From: Planctomycetota bacterium
GTDB taxonomy: Bacteria > Planctomycetota > Planctomycetia > Pirellulales > UBA1268
Reading direction: 5' to 3'
Assembly (NCBI GenBank): GCA_018970785.1
Contig: JAGWVR010000032.1
Coordinates: 1-36,132 of the forward strand
DNA: 36,132 nucleotides
Part shown: positions 23,219 through 32,563 of the stretch, piece after piece
How the letters are laid out: each line of letters opens with the position of its first letter
How positions within the stretch are numbered: position 1 is the first letter of the stretch
Translations under genes and position numbers: made by a program
Notes under the pieces: model-generated
Told to the model about the DNA's origin: nothing
Database searches by the model: none
The model's input: the letters and a program-made list of their open reading frames with translations, nothing else

Positions 23219-26200
23219 ATGCCGCGCCGCGACGATCTCCACACCATTCTGCTCATCGGATCCGGGCCGATCGTCATCGGGCAGGCCTGCGAATTCGACT
23301 ATTCCGGCACCCAGGCCTGCAAGGCGCTGCGCGAGGACGGCTACCGCGTCGTCCTCGTCAACTCCAACCCGGCCACGATCATGACCGATCCGGGGACGGC
23401 CGACCGGACCTACATCGAGCCGCTGACGCCGGAGTTCCTCGAGAAAGTCATCGAACTGGAGCGGCCCGACGCCGTCCTACCGACGCTCGGGGGCCAGACC
23501 GCCCTCAACCTGGCGATGGACCTCCACCGCCGCGGCGTCCTCGACCGCCACGGCGTGGAGATGATCGGCGCCGACGCCGAGGCGATCCGCCGCGGCGAGG
23601 ACCGCGAGATCTTCAAGGAGACGATGCGCCGCATCGGGCTGGAGACCTGCCGCGGGCGGATCGTCCGGAGCCTGGCCGAGGCCCGCGAGGTGCTCGGCGA
23701 GATCGGCCTGCCGGCCGTCATCCGCCCGAGCTTCACCCTCGGCGGGTCGGGTTCGGGGGTGGCCTACAACCGCGACGAGTTCGACGCCAAGGTGCAGCGC
23801 GGGCTCGACCTCTCACCGGTCGGCGAGGTTCTGGTCGAGGAGTCGATCCTCGGCTGGAAGGAATACGAGATGGAGGTGATGCGCGACGCCGACGACAACG
23901 CCGTCATCATCTGCTCGATCGAGAACTTCGATCCGTGCGGCGTCCACACCGGCGATTCGATCACCGTGGCACCGGCGCTGACGCTCACCGACCGCCAGTA
24001 CCAGCGGATGCGCGACGCCAGCTTCGCGGTGATCCGCGCGATCGGCGTCGCCACCGGCGGCTCCAACATCCAATTCGCCGTCGACCCGCGCTCGGGGCGG
24101 ATGATCGTCATCGAGATGAACCCGCGCGTCAGCCGTTCGTCGGCGCTGGCCAGCAAGGCGACCGGCTTCCCGATCGCCAAGATCGCCGCCAAGCTCGCCG
24201 TCGGCTGGCGGCTCCACGAGCTGGCCAACGACATCACGCGGCGCACGAAGGCCTGCTTCGAGCCCGCCATCGACTACGTCGTCGTCAAGGTGCCGCGGTT
24301 CGCGTTCGAGAAGTTCCCCGAGGCCGACAGCCGGCTGACGACGCAGATGAAGAGCGTCGGCGAGACGATGGCGATCGGGCGGACCTTCAAGGAAGCGCTG
24401 CAGAAGGCGCTCCGCGGTCTCGAGGTCGGCGCGTTCGGCCTCGGCTGCGACGGCAAAGACCTGTGGGGGACGGCCGCGGAGCCGACGGTCGACGACATCG
24501 TCGCCCGGATCTCGACTCCCGATCCGGACCGGATCTGGTGGCTCCGGTATGCCGTCAAGGCGGGGCTCTCGATCGACGAGATCCACGGCCACACCGGGAT
24601 CGATCCCTGGTTCCTCGACCAGATCGTCCAAGTCGTCGAGATGGAGAGCCTGCTGCGGACGGTGGGCAGCCTCGCCGAGATCGACACCGGCCTGCTCCGG
24701 GCGGCGAAGCAGGCCGGCTTCTCCGACCGGCAGCTCGGGACGCTGCTCCACGCCGCCGAGCTCGACGTGCGGCAGGAGCGGCTCCGCCGCGGCATCGTCG
24801 CCACCTACAAGGCCGTCGACACCTGCGCCGCCGAGTTCGAGGCCTTCACCCCCTACTACTACTCGACCTGGGAGGAGGAAGACGAGCTCCCGCCCCCCGA
24901 GCCGGGGCGGCGGCGGGTGATGATCCTCGGCGGCGGTCCCAACCGGATCGGCCAGGGGATCGAGTTCGACTACTGCTGCTGCCACGCCAGTTTCGCGCTC
25001 CGCGAGCTGGGCATCCAGAGCATCATGGTCAACTCCAACCCCGAGACGGTGAGCACCGACTACGACACCAGCGACATCCTGTTCTTCGAGCCGCTGACCT
25101 GCGAGGACGTGCTCAACATCGCCGATCGGATCGCCCCCGACGGCGTCATCGTCCAGCTCGGCGGGCAGACGCCGCTGAACCTCGCCCGCGCCCTCCACGG
25201 CGCCGGGCTGCCGATCATCGGCACGAGCGTCGACACGATCGAGATTGCCGAGGACCGGGAGAAGTTCCGCGCACTCCTCGACCGGCTCGGGCTCGCCCAA
25301 CCGGCCAGCGGGATCGCGCGAACCCTCACCGAGGCCCGCGCCGAGGTCCAGCGGATCGGCTATCCGTCGCTCGTCCGCCCGAGCTACGTCCTCGGCGGCC
25401 GGGCGATGGAGATCTGCTACGACCAGCAGCAGTTCGACCGTTACGTCGCCGAGGCGTTCGCCGTCGCCCAGGGCCAGCCGGTGCTCATCGACCGGTTTCT
25501 CGAGGACGCCGTCGAGGTCGACGTCGACTGCATCGCCGACGGCTCGCGCGTGGTGATCGCCGGGGTGATGGAGCACATCGAGGAGGCGGGTGTCCACTCC
25601 GGCGACTCGGCCTGCTGCATCCCGCCCCATGGGCTGGCCGACGAGGTGGTGGCGCGGATCCGGGCCGCGGCCACGGGCATGGCCCGCAGCCTCGGTGTCG
25701 TCGGCCTGATGAACGTCCAGTTCGCCGTCAAGCGCGAGGACGGCCAGCCGACGATCTACGTCATCGAGGCCAATCCCCGCGCCAGCCGCACGGTGCCGTT
25801 CGTCGCCAAGGCGACCGGCGTCCCGGTGGCGAAGGTGGCGGTGAAGGTGATGGCCGGCCAGTCGCTGGCGGAGCAGGGGATCGTCACCGACCCGGTGCCG
25901 GTCCATGTCAGCGTCAAGGAGAGCGTGTTCCCGTTCGTGAAGTTCGCCGGCGTCGACATCGCGCTCGGTCCCGAGATGCGCTCCACCGGCGAGGTGATGG
26001 GGGTCGCCGACCGGTTCAGCATCGCCTTCGCGAAGAGCCAGATCGCCGCCGGAACGGTCCTGCCCCGCGCGGGGCGGATCTTCATCAGCGTCGCCAGCCC
26101 GCAGGCCAAGGAAGCGATCGTCGAGCCGGCCCGGCGGTTGGTGGCGCTTGGATTCGAGCTCGTGGCCACGTCGGGCACGGCGCGCGTGCTGGCGGCGGCG

Positions 26201-26485
26201 GGGGTGCCGGTGGAGACGGTGAAGAAGCTCCAGGAGGGGCACCCCAACCTCCTCGACATGCTCATCGACGGCCGCGTCCAGCTGATCTTCAACACCCCCC
26301 GCGGCAAGGGCGCGCGGACCGACGAGGGGCGGATCAGGGCGGCGAGCGTGCTCCATGGAGTGCCCTGCATCACCACGCTGCCGGCGGCGGAGGCCTGCAT
26401 CCGCGCGATGGAGGCCATGCGGACCGAATCGCTCTCCGTCCAGGCCCTCCAGGACCGTTTTCCGCAGCCGGTGACGGCCGGCTGA
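23219..26485 (+). CDS. carB: Carbamoyl-phosphate synthase large subunit
   Basis: A 1088-residue enzyme making carbamoyl phosphate from bicarbonate, ammonia and two ATP, for pyrimidine and arginine synthesis. Both halves show the pre-ATP-grasp and ATP-grasp pattern: [20 protein letters not shown] at the start and [20 protein letters not shown] at about 570, each with NSNP and an ATP-grasp block ending in EMNPR or EANPR. The C-terminal regulatory MGS-like domain (about 950-1080) is present ([21 protein letters not shown]). The length is close to the E. coli protein (1073). ATG 23219 follows GAAGG at a good distance; the GTG at 23192 adds nine unneeded residues. No carA is adjacent. The next gene starts 12 bases later and is probably cotranscribed. 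Confidence 0.97.
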   Translation: MPRRDDLHTILLIGSGPIVIGQACEFDYSGTQACKALREDGYRVVLVNSNPATIMTDPGTADRTYIEPLTPEFLEKVIELERPDAVLPTLGGQTALNLAMDLHRRGVLDRHGVEMIGADAEAIRRGEDREIFKETMRRIGLETCRGRIVRSLAEAREVLGEIGLPAVIRPSFTLGGSGSGVAYNRDEFDAKVQRGLDLSPVGEVLVEESILGWKEYEMEVMRDADDNAVIICSIENFDPCGVHTGDSITVAPALTLTDRQYQRMRDASFAVIRAIGVATGGSNIQFAVDPRSGRMIVIEMNPRVSRSSALASKATGFPIAKIAAKLAVGWRLHELANDITRRTKACFEPAIDYVVVKVPRFAFEKFPEADSRLTTQMKSVGETMAIGRTFKEALQKALRGLEVGAFGLGCDGKDLWGTAAEPTVDDIVARISTPDPDRIWWLRYAVKAGLSIDEIHGHTGIDPWFLDQIVQVVEMESLLRTVGSLAEIDTGLLRAAKQAGFSDRQLGTLLHAAELDVRQERLRRGIVATYKAVDTCAAEFEAFTPYYYSTWEEEDELPPPEPGRRRVMILGGGPNRIGQGIEFDYCCCHASFALRELGIQSIMVNSNPETVSTDYDTSDILFFEPLTCEDVLNIADRIAPDGVIVQLGGQTPLNLARALHGAGLPIIGTSVDTIEIAEDREKFRALLDRLGLAQPASGIARTLTEARAEVQRIGYPSLVRPSYVLGGRAMEICYDQQQFDRYVAEAFAVAQGQPVLIDRFLEDAVEVDVDCIADGSRVVIAGVMEHIEEAGVHSGDSACCIPPHGLADEVVARIRAAATGMARSLGVVGLMNVQFAVKREDGQPTIYVIEANPRASRTVPFVAKATGVPVAKVAVKVMAGQSLAEQGIVTDPVPVHVSVKESVFPFVKFAGVDIALGPEMRSTGEVMGVADRFSIAFAKSQIAAGTVLPRAGRIFISVASPQAKEAIVEPARRLVALGFELVATSGTARVLAAAGVPVETVKKLQEGHPNLLDMLIDGRVQLIFNTPRGKGARTDEGRIRAASVLHGVPCITTLPAAEACIRAMEAMRTESLSVQALQDRFPQPVTAG

Positions 26486-26489
26486 GCGG
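26469..26489 (+). repeat. 21-bp direct repeat, copy 1 (over the carB stop codon)
   Basis: Twenty-one bases running from six bases before TGACGGCC-type sequence through the TGA stop of carB are identical to 27408-27428, which spans the stop codon of the next gene in the same frame. Both copies encode the terminal residues VTAG. See copy 2. Confidence 0.7.
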
Positions 26490-26497
26490 GAGCGCCG

Positions 26498-27424
26498 ATG
26501 ATCGTCGCCGCCGGCTTGTCCCCCGCCTGGCAGGCGGTCATGCGCTTCCGGGCGCTCGTGCCCGGCGAGGTCAACCGGGCCCGTGACGTGTGGCGCGGTG
26601 CCAGCGGCAAGGTCCTCAACGTCGCCATCGCGCTCGACGCGCTCGGCTGCCCGCACCACGCCGTGACGGTGCTCGGCGGTGCTGCGGGGCGGATGGTCGC
26701 CGACGACTGTGCGGAGGGGGGCGTGACGCTCTCCGCCGTCCCCACGGCGACCGCGACGCGGACCTGCACGACGCTGCTCGACGAGGCTTCCGGGCGCACG
26801 ACCGAACTGGTCGAGAACGCCGCGCCGATCGCCGCCGACGAGCTCGCGGCCTTCGTCGCCGCTTATGGGGTGGCCGTGGACGGTGCCGGCGCCGCCGTCC
26901 TTTCGGGGTCGCTGCCCGCCGCGACCCCGGCGACGCTGTACCGCGAGCTGCTTGCGCGCACACGCTGCCCGGCGATCCTCGACGCGCGCGGGCCGGAGCT
27001 GCTCGAGGCGCTCCCGCTGCGGCCCCTGCTCGTGAAGCCCAACCGCGAGGAATTGGCGCGGACGGTGGGCCGGGAACTGGTCACGGAGGACGATGTCCGC
27101 GGGGCGAGCGCCGGTCTCGTCGCCCGTGGCGCGCGGTGGGTGGTGGTCACCGACGGCCCGCGGCCGGTGGTCGTCGCCGGTCCCGACGGCGGGCGGTGGC
27201 GGATCGTTCCGCCGCGCCCACCGCGCGTCGAGAACCCGATCGGCTCCGGCGACTGCCTCGCCGCCGGGGTCGCCGCGGCGCTCGTCGCCGGCCGGGAGCC
27301 GTTGGCGGCGGTCGTCCACGGCATCGCCTGCGCGGCCGACAACTGCCGCACGCTCCTCGCCGGCCGGCTCGACCCGTCCGAGGTCGCCCGCCTCGAGTCG
27401 CTCGTCACGGTGACGGCCGGCTGA
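26498..27424 (+). CDS. PfkB-family sugar kinase (1-phosphofructokinase/tagatose-6-phosphate kinase type)
   Basis: A 308-residue ribokinase-like kinase. The N-terminal GASGKVLNVAIALDALG (35-51) corresponds to the substrate-binding signature, close to the GGKGINVARVL form of FruK and LacC. The C-terminal NPIGSGDCLAAGVAAAL holds the anion hole and the catalytic Asp (GSGD). KPNREELA is also typical of the FruK/LacC subgroup. The likely reaction is ATP-dependent phosphorylation of a phosphorylated hexose such as fructose-1-phosphate or tagatose-6-phosphate; the exact substrate is not resolved. It follows carB by 12 bases with GGGAG in front of the ATG. No sugar transporter or PTS gene is near. Its 3' end forms a palindrome with the opposing gene. 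Confidence 0.86.
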   Translation: MIVAAGLSPAWQAVMRFRALVPGEVNRARDVWRGASGKVLNVAIALDALGCPHHAVTVLGGAAGRMVADDCAEGGVTLSAVPTATATRTCTTLLDEASGRTTELVENAAPIAADELAAFVAAYGVAVDGAGAAVLSGSLPAATPATLYRELLARTRCPAILDARGPELLEALPLRPLLVKPNREELARTVGRELVTEDDVRGASAGLVARGARWVVVTDGPRPVVVAGPDGGRWRIVPPRPPRVENPIGSGDCLAAGVAAALVAGREPLAAVVHGIACAADNCRTLLAGRLDPSEVARLESLVTVTAG

Positions 27425-27428
27425 GCGG
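27408..27428 (+). repeat. 21-bp direct repeat, copy 2 (over the PfkB-type kinase stop codon)
   Basis: Identical over 21 bases to 26469-26489 at the end of carB, including stop codon and reading frame. Here the sequence is also the left arm of the terminator-like palindrome at 27411-27437; the carB copy lacks the matching right arm. Confidence 0.7.
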
Positions 27429-27437
27429 CGGCCGTCA
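27411..27437. terminator. Palindrome over both stop codons (PfkB kinase / GDSL-DUF1080)
   Basis: A perfect 9-bp inverted repeat (TGACGGCCG, 9-base loop, CGGCCGTCA) spans the TGA at 27422-27424 and the minus-strand stop at 27435-27437, so the whole 10-base gap is inside it. No T-tract. Likely closes both transcription units. Confidence 0.55.
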
Positions 27438-28751
27438 GGGCAGCTTCGTGAACCTGATCCGCCGGTACTCGAGCTGCCCCGAGTCACCCTCGAGGCCGAT
27501 CGGCCCGGTGGCCGGCACCGGCAGCGCCAGCTCGAGCAGCTCGTCGTTGCAGCGGCACAGGGCCTTGCCGTCGATCACGGTGACGATCAGCTCGTTCCAG
27601 TCCTGCGGCTTGTAGTGCTGCAGCTGCTTGTAGGGGCCGGCGAGGAGGTAGTCGCGGCACTGCAGTTGCGGGGCGCGGATGAAGACGCCGCTGTCGGCCG
27701 TCGGCGTGGCGCGGAACTCGAGCTTGAGGATGAAGTTGCCGGGGAGCTCGCGCGTCGTCCACAGCTGCTCGACGCGGCGCCCTTCCGGAGGGGTGGTGAC
27801 GACGATCCGGCCGTGCCGGACGACGTAGCGGCCATCGGGGCTGCTCGTGCGGCCGTCGAGGTCGAGCTGCCGGTCGAGCGACTTCTGCTCGCGGTATCCC
27901 CAGCCGCTGAGGTCACGGCCGTTGAACAGCGGCTCGAACCCGGCTTCCGGCTGGAAATCGTCGGCGGGCACCGGCACCAGATCGAGCGTCTCGAGCACCG
28001 GGCGGATCGCCGCGACCCATTTCGCGTAGCCGGCGTCGTTGGGGTGGAGGAGGTCGGGAAACTCCTCCGGCTTCGCGTCGCCGGTCGGGCCGGCGAACAG
28101 GGTCCAGGTGTCGACCAGGCGGACGCGCGGGTCGTTCTTCACCGCCGCGGCGACCAGGGCGTTGACCTGCTTGATCTTCTCGGCGGGGCGCTTCTTGTCT
28201 GCGGCGCTGGGAAACACCTGGCAGACGACGATCGGCGTCCGCGGGTTCCTGGCCTCGATCCGGTCGATGATCGCGCGGACATTGGCAGCGATCGCCTCAG
28301 GTTCGGCACCTTCCTCGAGGTCGTTGGTGCCCATCAGCATCACGACGCCCGCCGGGTCGAGGGCGAGAACGTCGTCGGCGAGCCGGAGCAGCATGCCGCG
28401 GGTGGTGTCGCCGCTGATCCCGCGGTTGGCGAGCTTGGCGCCGGGGAAGGCCCCCTTGAAGTCGTCGCCGAAACCCTGCGTGATCGAGTCGCCGAGGAAC
28501 ACCAGGGCCCGGGCGTCGGTGGCCTTCCGCGCGGCCCAGGTCCCGCGGCGCTCCTTCCACAGGTTTTTGAACCAGTCGTAACGCCGGATCGGACCGACTC
28601 CGGGAAGCCCCTCGTCACTCTCGGGCAGGACGAGCGCCGCCGGCTCGTCGGCTCGGAGCGCGGCACCGGGCCGGCCCCCCATCACGAGCAGGCCGGCGAC
28701 GACGGCGACGATCGACCGGGGCAGGGGGGCGGACGTGAGCGGTGCGATCAT
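27435..28751 (-). CDS. Exported GDSL-type esterase fused to a DUF1080 domain
   Basis: A 438-residue two-domain protein with a signal peptide (about 1-34). The first domain (about 80-255) is an SGNH/GDSL hydrolase: block I FLGDSITQ with nucleophile S89, block II Gly (RGISGDT), block III GTNDLEEG with N143, and block V DLLHPNDAGY with D233 and H236. Such enzymes usually remove acetyl or other acyl groups from glycans. The second domain (about 270-437; FEPLFNGRDLSGW, DSGVFIRAP, GPIGLEGDSGQLEYRRIR) is DUF1080, a jelly-roll found in 3-keto-glycoside hydrolases and many planctomycete surface proteins. The fusion suggests combined deacylation and glycan binding or cleavage outside the cell. ATG 28751 has no Shine-Dalgarno sequence but opens directly into the signal peptide. 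Confidence 0.9.
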   Translation of the reverse strand: MIAPLTSAPLPRSIVAVVAGLLVMGGRPGAALRADEPAALVLPESDEGLPGVGPIRRYDWFKNLWKERRGTWAARKATDARALVFLGDSITQGFGDDFKGAFPGAKLANRGISGDTTRGMLLRLADDVLALDPAGVVMLMGTNDLEEGAEPEAIAANVRAIIDRIEARNPRTPIVVCQVFPSAADKKRPAEKIKQVNALVAAAVKNDPRVRLVDTWTLFAGPTGDAKPEEFPDLLHPNDAGYAKWVAAIRPVLETLDLVPVPADDFQPEAGFEPLFNGRDLSGWGYREQKSLDRQLDLDGRTSSPDGRYVVRHGRIVVTTPPEGRRVEQLWTTRELPGNFILKLEFRATPTADSGVFIRAPQLQCRDYLLAGPYKQLQHYKPQDWNELIVTVIDGKALCRCNDELLELALPVPATGPIGLEGDSGQLEYRRIRFTKLP

Positions 28752-28921
28752 GGTGCGTATGGTTCGTGGAGGGGGGGCTGGGATCGATCGGGTGATTCCC
28801 GCCGTGCCGGACCGGCGTGCCGCGGCGGGGGCTCGGGCCGGAATGCGAACCGGGACGGGCCGGAACAGGATACAACCGCCAGGTCGGACCGGCACGAGCC
28901 GGTGCCGGTGCCGGAGACCCG

Positions 28922-31225
28922 ATGACGCCGTCCTCCTTCCCCCCGGTCGCTCCCGGACCCAGGCCGCTCCCCGCGCCGGTGGCCGATGACCCGCCGCGCC
29001 TCACCGCGCGGACACTCGAGGGCTTGGAAGGGCTGCTCGCCGCCGAGCTGTCCGCGCTCGGCGCCCTCGACCTGCGGATCGGCCGGCGGACGATCGAGTT
29101 CTCGGCGCCACCGGACCGGCAGCGGGAGACGCTGTACCGTGCGGTCCTCGAGTCGCGGACGGCGATCCGCGTGCTCGAGCCGCTGGGACGGTTTCCGGTG
29201 GGCTCGCCCGAGGAGTTGTACGCGGCGGTGGCCACGATCGACTGGCGCGAACAGCTCCGTATCAAGGACACGCTCCGCGTCGACGCCGCGATCCACGACA
29301 CGTTCACGACCCACTCGCTGTACGCGGCGCAGATCGTCAAGGACGCGATCGTCGACCAACTGCGGACGCCCAGCGGCCGGCGGCCGAGCGTGGAGCTGCG
29401 CGGGGCGACGCTGCGCGTCGGCCTGCACCTGGTGGGGAACGTCGCCACGGTGTTCCGCGACGCCGCCGGCCGCTCGCTGCACCAGCGCGGCTGGCGGACC
29501 GGCGAGGTCGACGCGCCGCTCTCGGAAGTCCTCGCCGCCGGGATCCTCGCGCTTGCCGGCTGGGAGCCCGGCGAGGCGCTCCTCGATCCGCTCTGCGGGT
29601 CCGGGACGCTGGTCATCGAGGCGGCGACGCGTGCCGCCGGTATCGCTCCCGGGCTGTGGCGGGCGCGGCGCGAGGGGCACGGGTTCTTCCGGTTCCGTGA
29701 CTGCGACCGGGAGCTGGCGGCGCGGATCGTCGCCGACCTCGAAGCCCGGGTGAGGCCGCCGGCCGGGAGCTTCCAGGCGAGCGACCTCGATCCGCGCGCC
29801 GTCGAGGCGGCGCGGGCCTGTGCCGCGGCGGCCGGGGTGGCGGGGGCGATCATGATCGAGCGGCGGCACTTCGAGGAGGCGCGCCCCGCCGCGCCGGCGG
29901 GCCTGGTGGTCACCAATCCGCCCTATGGCGAGCGGTTGCCCGTGCCGCGGGCCGGGGCGCTGTTCCGCCGGCTCGGCGACTGGCTGGTGCAGCGGTGCGG
30001 CGGCTGGCGCGCGGCGATCCTCGCCCCCGATTCCCCCGTCGCCGGCCACCTTGGCCTGCGGCCGGTCCACCGCGTGGCGCTTGCCAACGGGCCGATCGCC
30101 TGCCGGCTGCTCGAGCTCGAGATCCGCGCCCGGCCCGCCCCGTCGCCGGCAGGGCCGACCACTGGCGCGCCGGCGGATGGCACCGCGATCCATCCGCCAT
30201 CCCCCGGCGCTGCCGCCGGCCAGCCGCCGGCAGCGCCCGCGGGCCCGCCGCGGAGCGGCGGCCGGCCCGTCGAAGACCAGCTCGGCGACTTCCGCCGCCG
30301 GCTCGCCAAGCGCTTCAAGCACCTCGCGCGCTTCGCGCGGCGCCAGGGGACCGACGCGTTCCGCGTGTACGACCGCGACATCCCCGAGATCCCGCTGGTG
30401 ATCGACTGGTACGCCGGTTGGCTGCACGCCGCCGAGTACGAGCGGCCCCACGAGCGGAGCGAGGCCGAGCACGAAGTCTGGCTCGACCGGATGGTCGAGG
30501 CGGCGGCGGCGGAGCTCGGCGTGGCCCCGGCCCGCGTGTTCCTCAAGCTGCGGCGCCGGCAGCGCGGCGGCGAGCAGTATGAGAAGGTCGACGCCCGCGA
30601 GGCCCTCCTCGACGTCACCGAGGCGGGGCTGCGCTTCCGGGTGAATCTCTCCGACTACGTCGACACCGGGCTGTTCCTCGACCACCGCACCACCCGGGCG
30701 CTGGTCCGTGGCGAGGCGACCGGCAAGCGATTCGCCAACCTGTTCTGCTACACCGGCGCGTTTTCGGTCCACGCCGCCGCCGGCGGCGCGGTCGAGACGA
30801 CGAGTGTCGACCTGTCCAACACCTACCTCGACTGGACGCGCACCAACCTCGCCTTGAACGGCTTCAAGGACGCCGGTCGCCACCGCACCGTGCGCGACGA
30901 TGCCCGCGCCTTCCTCGAGCACCGCGCCCGGCGCGGCGAGGCGCCGTTCGACCTCGTGGTCGTCGATCCGCCGACGTTCTCCCGGTCGGCACGCTCCGAG
31001 ACAGACTGGGACGTGCAGCGCGACCACGCAGGGTTACTCGACCTGGTCGCCCGGAATCTCGTCTCCGGAGGGGTGGTGTACTTCTCGACCAACTTCCGCC
31101 GCTTCCACCTCGCCACCGCCGATCTCGAACCGCTGTACACCCTCCGCGAGATCACCCAGCGGACGATCCCCGAGGACTTCCGCAACCAGCGGATCCACCG
31201 CGCCTGGCGGCTGGTGCGCCGGTGA
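28922..31225 (+). CDS. rlmL: Bifunctional 23S rRNA methyltransferase RlmKL
   Basis: A 767-residue fusion of two S-adenosylmethionine-dependent methyltransferases. An N-terminal ferredoxin-like plus THUMP region (about 25-170) binds RNA. The RlmL domain holds the SAM motif DPLCGSGT (222-229) and catalytic NPPYGERL (332-339) and makes m2G2445 in E. coli numbering. After a Pro/Ala/Gly-rich linker (about 406-447), absent or shorter in the 702-residue E. coli enzyme, comes the RlmK part, with NLFCYTGAFSVHAA (about 605-618) and VVVDPPTFSRS (about 679-689), making m7G2069. Both active sites look intact. ATG 28922 has GGAG in front. It diverges from the GDSL gene by 170 bases and is followed by the ABC operon after 74 bases. 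Confidence 0.93.
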   Translation: MTPSSFPPVAPGPRPLPAPVADDPPRLTARTLEGLEGLLAAELSALGALDLRIGRRTIEFSAPPDRQRETLYRAVLESRTAIRVLEPLGRFPVGSPEELYAAVATIDWREQLRIKDTLRVDAAIHDTFTTHSLYAAQIVKDAIVDQLRTPSGRRPSVELRGATLRVGLHLVGNVATVFRDAAGRSLHQRGWRTGEVDAPLSEVLAAGILALAGWEPGEALLDPLCGSGTLVIEAATRAAGIAPGLWRARREGHGFFRFRDCDRELAARIVADLEARVRPPAGSFQASDLDPRAVEAARACAAAAGVAGAIMIERRHFEEARPAAPAGLVVTNPPYGERLPVPRAGALFRRLGDWLVQRCGGWRAAILAPDSPVAGHLGLRPVHRVALANGPIACRLLELEIRARPAPSPAGPTTGAPADGTAIHPPSPGAAAGQPPAAPAGPPRSGGRPVEDQLGDFRRRLAKRFKHLARFARRQGTDAFRVYDRDIPEIPLVIDWYAGWLHAAEYERPHERSEAEHEVWLDRMVEAAAAELGVAPARVFLKLRRRQRGGEQYEKVDAREALLDVTEAGLRFRVNLSDYVDTGLFLDHRTTRALVRGEATGKRFANLFCYTGAFSVHAAAGGAVETTSVDLSNTYLDWTRTNLALNGFKDAGRHRTVRDDARAFLEHRARRGEAPFDLVVVDPPTFSRSARSETDWDVQRDHAGLLDLVARNLVSGGVVYFSTNFRRFHLATADLEPLYTLREITQRTIPEDFRNQRIHRAWRLVRR

Positions 31226-31265
31226 GGCGGGGGTGGTCAGCGGCCGCCGAGGAGGGTCGGGGGCG

Positions 31266-31293
31266 TTGCGGCGGCGCGGCGGTCGTTTACCAT
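31266..31293 (+). promoter_or_regulatory. Candidate promoter abutting the ABC operon start
   Basis: TTGCGG (3 of 6 to TTGACA) and TACCAT (4 of 6 to TATAAT) are 16 bases apart. The -10 ends 6 bases before the ATG at 31300, so transcription would begin near the start codon. The bases between are pyrimidine-rich and lack a Shine-Dalgarno, compatible with a leaderless message. Confidence 0.3.
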
Positions 31294-31299
31294 CTTGCC

Positions 31300-32541
31300 A
31301 TGCCTGTCCCGCGCTTCTCCCGCCGCGCGTCGTGCCTGCTCGCGGCTGCGGTCGCGGCCGGATGCCGTCCGGCCGACCCGAACGTGGTGCGGATCGTGTC
31401 GAGCCTGCCGCGGACCGGCAGCGCGAAGCAGCAGTCCGACACGATCGTCAACGGCATCCGGATGGCGATCGAGGAAGCCGGCGGGCGCGTCGGGCCGTTC
31501 CGGATCGAGTATCTCGATCTCGACGATTCGACCGCCGCCGCCGGGCAGTGGACGAGCGAAGCGGAGGCCGCGAATGCCCGCCGCGCGCTGCAGGATCCCG
31601 ACGTCTGCGCCTACATCGGCACCTACAACTCCGGCGCCGCGAAGGTCGCGATGCCGATCCTGAACCAGGGTGATCTGCTGATGGTGTCGCCGGCGAACAC
31701 GGCGGTCGGGTTGACCAAACCCGGGCTCGGCGAGCCGGGGGAGCCGGAGGTCTACCGGCCGACCGGGGCGCGCAACTACATGCGCGTCGTCCCCGCCGAC
31801 GACATCCAGGGGCCGCTGTCGGCCGACTGGGCACACGCCAAGGGGTGGCGCAGGGTGATGATCCTCGACGACAACGAGGTCTACGGGAAGGGGATCGCCG
31901 ACCTGTTCGACGAGCGCTGCCGTGAGCTGGGGATCGAGGTCCTCGGCCACGACTCGATCGACTCGCGGGCCCAGGAATTCAAGTCGTTGATGGCGAGCAT
32001 CAAGGCGGCCGAGCCCGACCTGGTCTATTTCGGTGGCACGACGCAGAGCAAAGGTGGCCAGCTCGCCAAGGACCTCGCCGGTGCGGGGATCACCGCCAAG
32101 CTCCTCGTGCCCGACGGCTGCATGGAGCAGGCGTTCATCGACGCCGCCGGCGCGGCCACGCTCGAGGGGCGCTGCTACGTGACCTTCGGTGGCCTGCCGC
32201 CCGAGCGGCTCACCGGCAAGGGGGCGGAATTCGTCGCCGAGTACAAACGCCGCCACGGCACCCTGCCCGAGGCCTACGCCGTGTACGGCTACGAGGCGAC
32301 CTGCGTGGCGCTCCACGCGATCCGCTCTGTCGGCGCCAAGGACCGGCGCGCGATCACCGACGCCGCCCTCGCGCTCCGCGGCTTCGAGGGCGCGTTGGGA
32401 AGATGGAGCGTCGATGCCAACGGCGACACCAGCCTGCGCACGCTCACGATCAGCGCCGTGCGCGGCGGGGCGTTCGTCTTCGAAGCGGCGATCGACGACA
32501 CGGCGGCCGTGTCCGACCCGGCGGCCAGCGCCGCTCCCTGA
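31300..32541 (+). CDS. Branched-chain-amino-acid-type ABC transporter substrate-binding lipoprotein
   Basis: A 413-residue periplasmic-binding protein of the Leu/Ile/Val-binding (type I fold) family, here membrane-anchored by a lipid: the signal sequence ends LLAAAVAAGC with C22. Family-like segments include the N-terminal SLPRTGSAKQQSDTIVNGIR, then DPDVCAYIGTYNSGAAKVAMPI and the hinge region NYMRVVPADDIQGPLSADWA and ILDDNEVYGKGIADLF. The ligand may be a branched-chain amino acid, another amino acid, urea or an amide; sequence alone does not decide. It is the first gene of the operon; livH follows after 22 bases. Confidence 0.9.
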   Translation: MPVPRFSRRASCLLAAAVAAGCRPADPNVVRIVSSLPRTGSAKQQSDTIVNGIRMAIEEAGGRVGPFRIEYLDLDDSTAAAGQWTSEAEAANARRALQDPDVCAYIGTYNSGAAKVAMPILNQGDLLMVSPANTAVGLTKPGLGEPGEPEVYRPTGARNYMRVVPADDIQGPLSADWAHAKGWRRVMILDDNEVYGKGIADLFDERCRELGIEVLGHDSIDSRAQEFKSLMASIKAAEPDLVYFGGTTQSKGGQLAKDLAGAGITAKLLVPDGCMEQAFIDAAGAATLEGRCYVTFGGLPPERLTGKGAEFVAEYKRRHGTLPEAYAVYGYEATCVALHAIRSVGAKDRRAITDAALALRGFEGALGRWSVDANGDTSLRTLTISAVRGGAFVFEAAIDDTAAVSDPAASAAP

Positions 32542-32563
32542 CCAGCCCCCGGAAACCGCCGCC

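Noticed and set aside
23813-27487. Minus-strand open frame of about 1200 codons
   Set aside because: It mirrors carB and the PfkB-type kinase. The translated sequence is low in complexity and typical of antisense frames in GC-rich genes.
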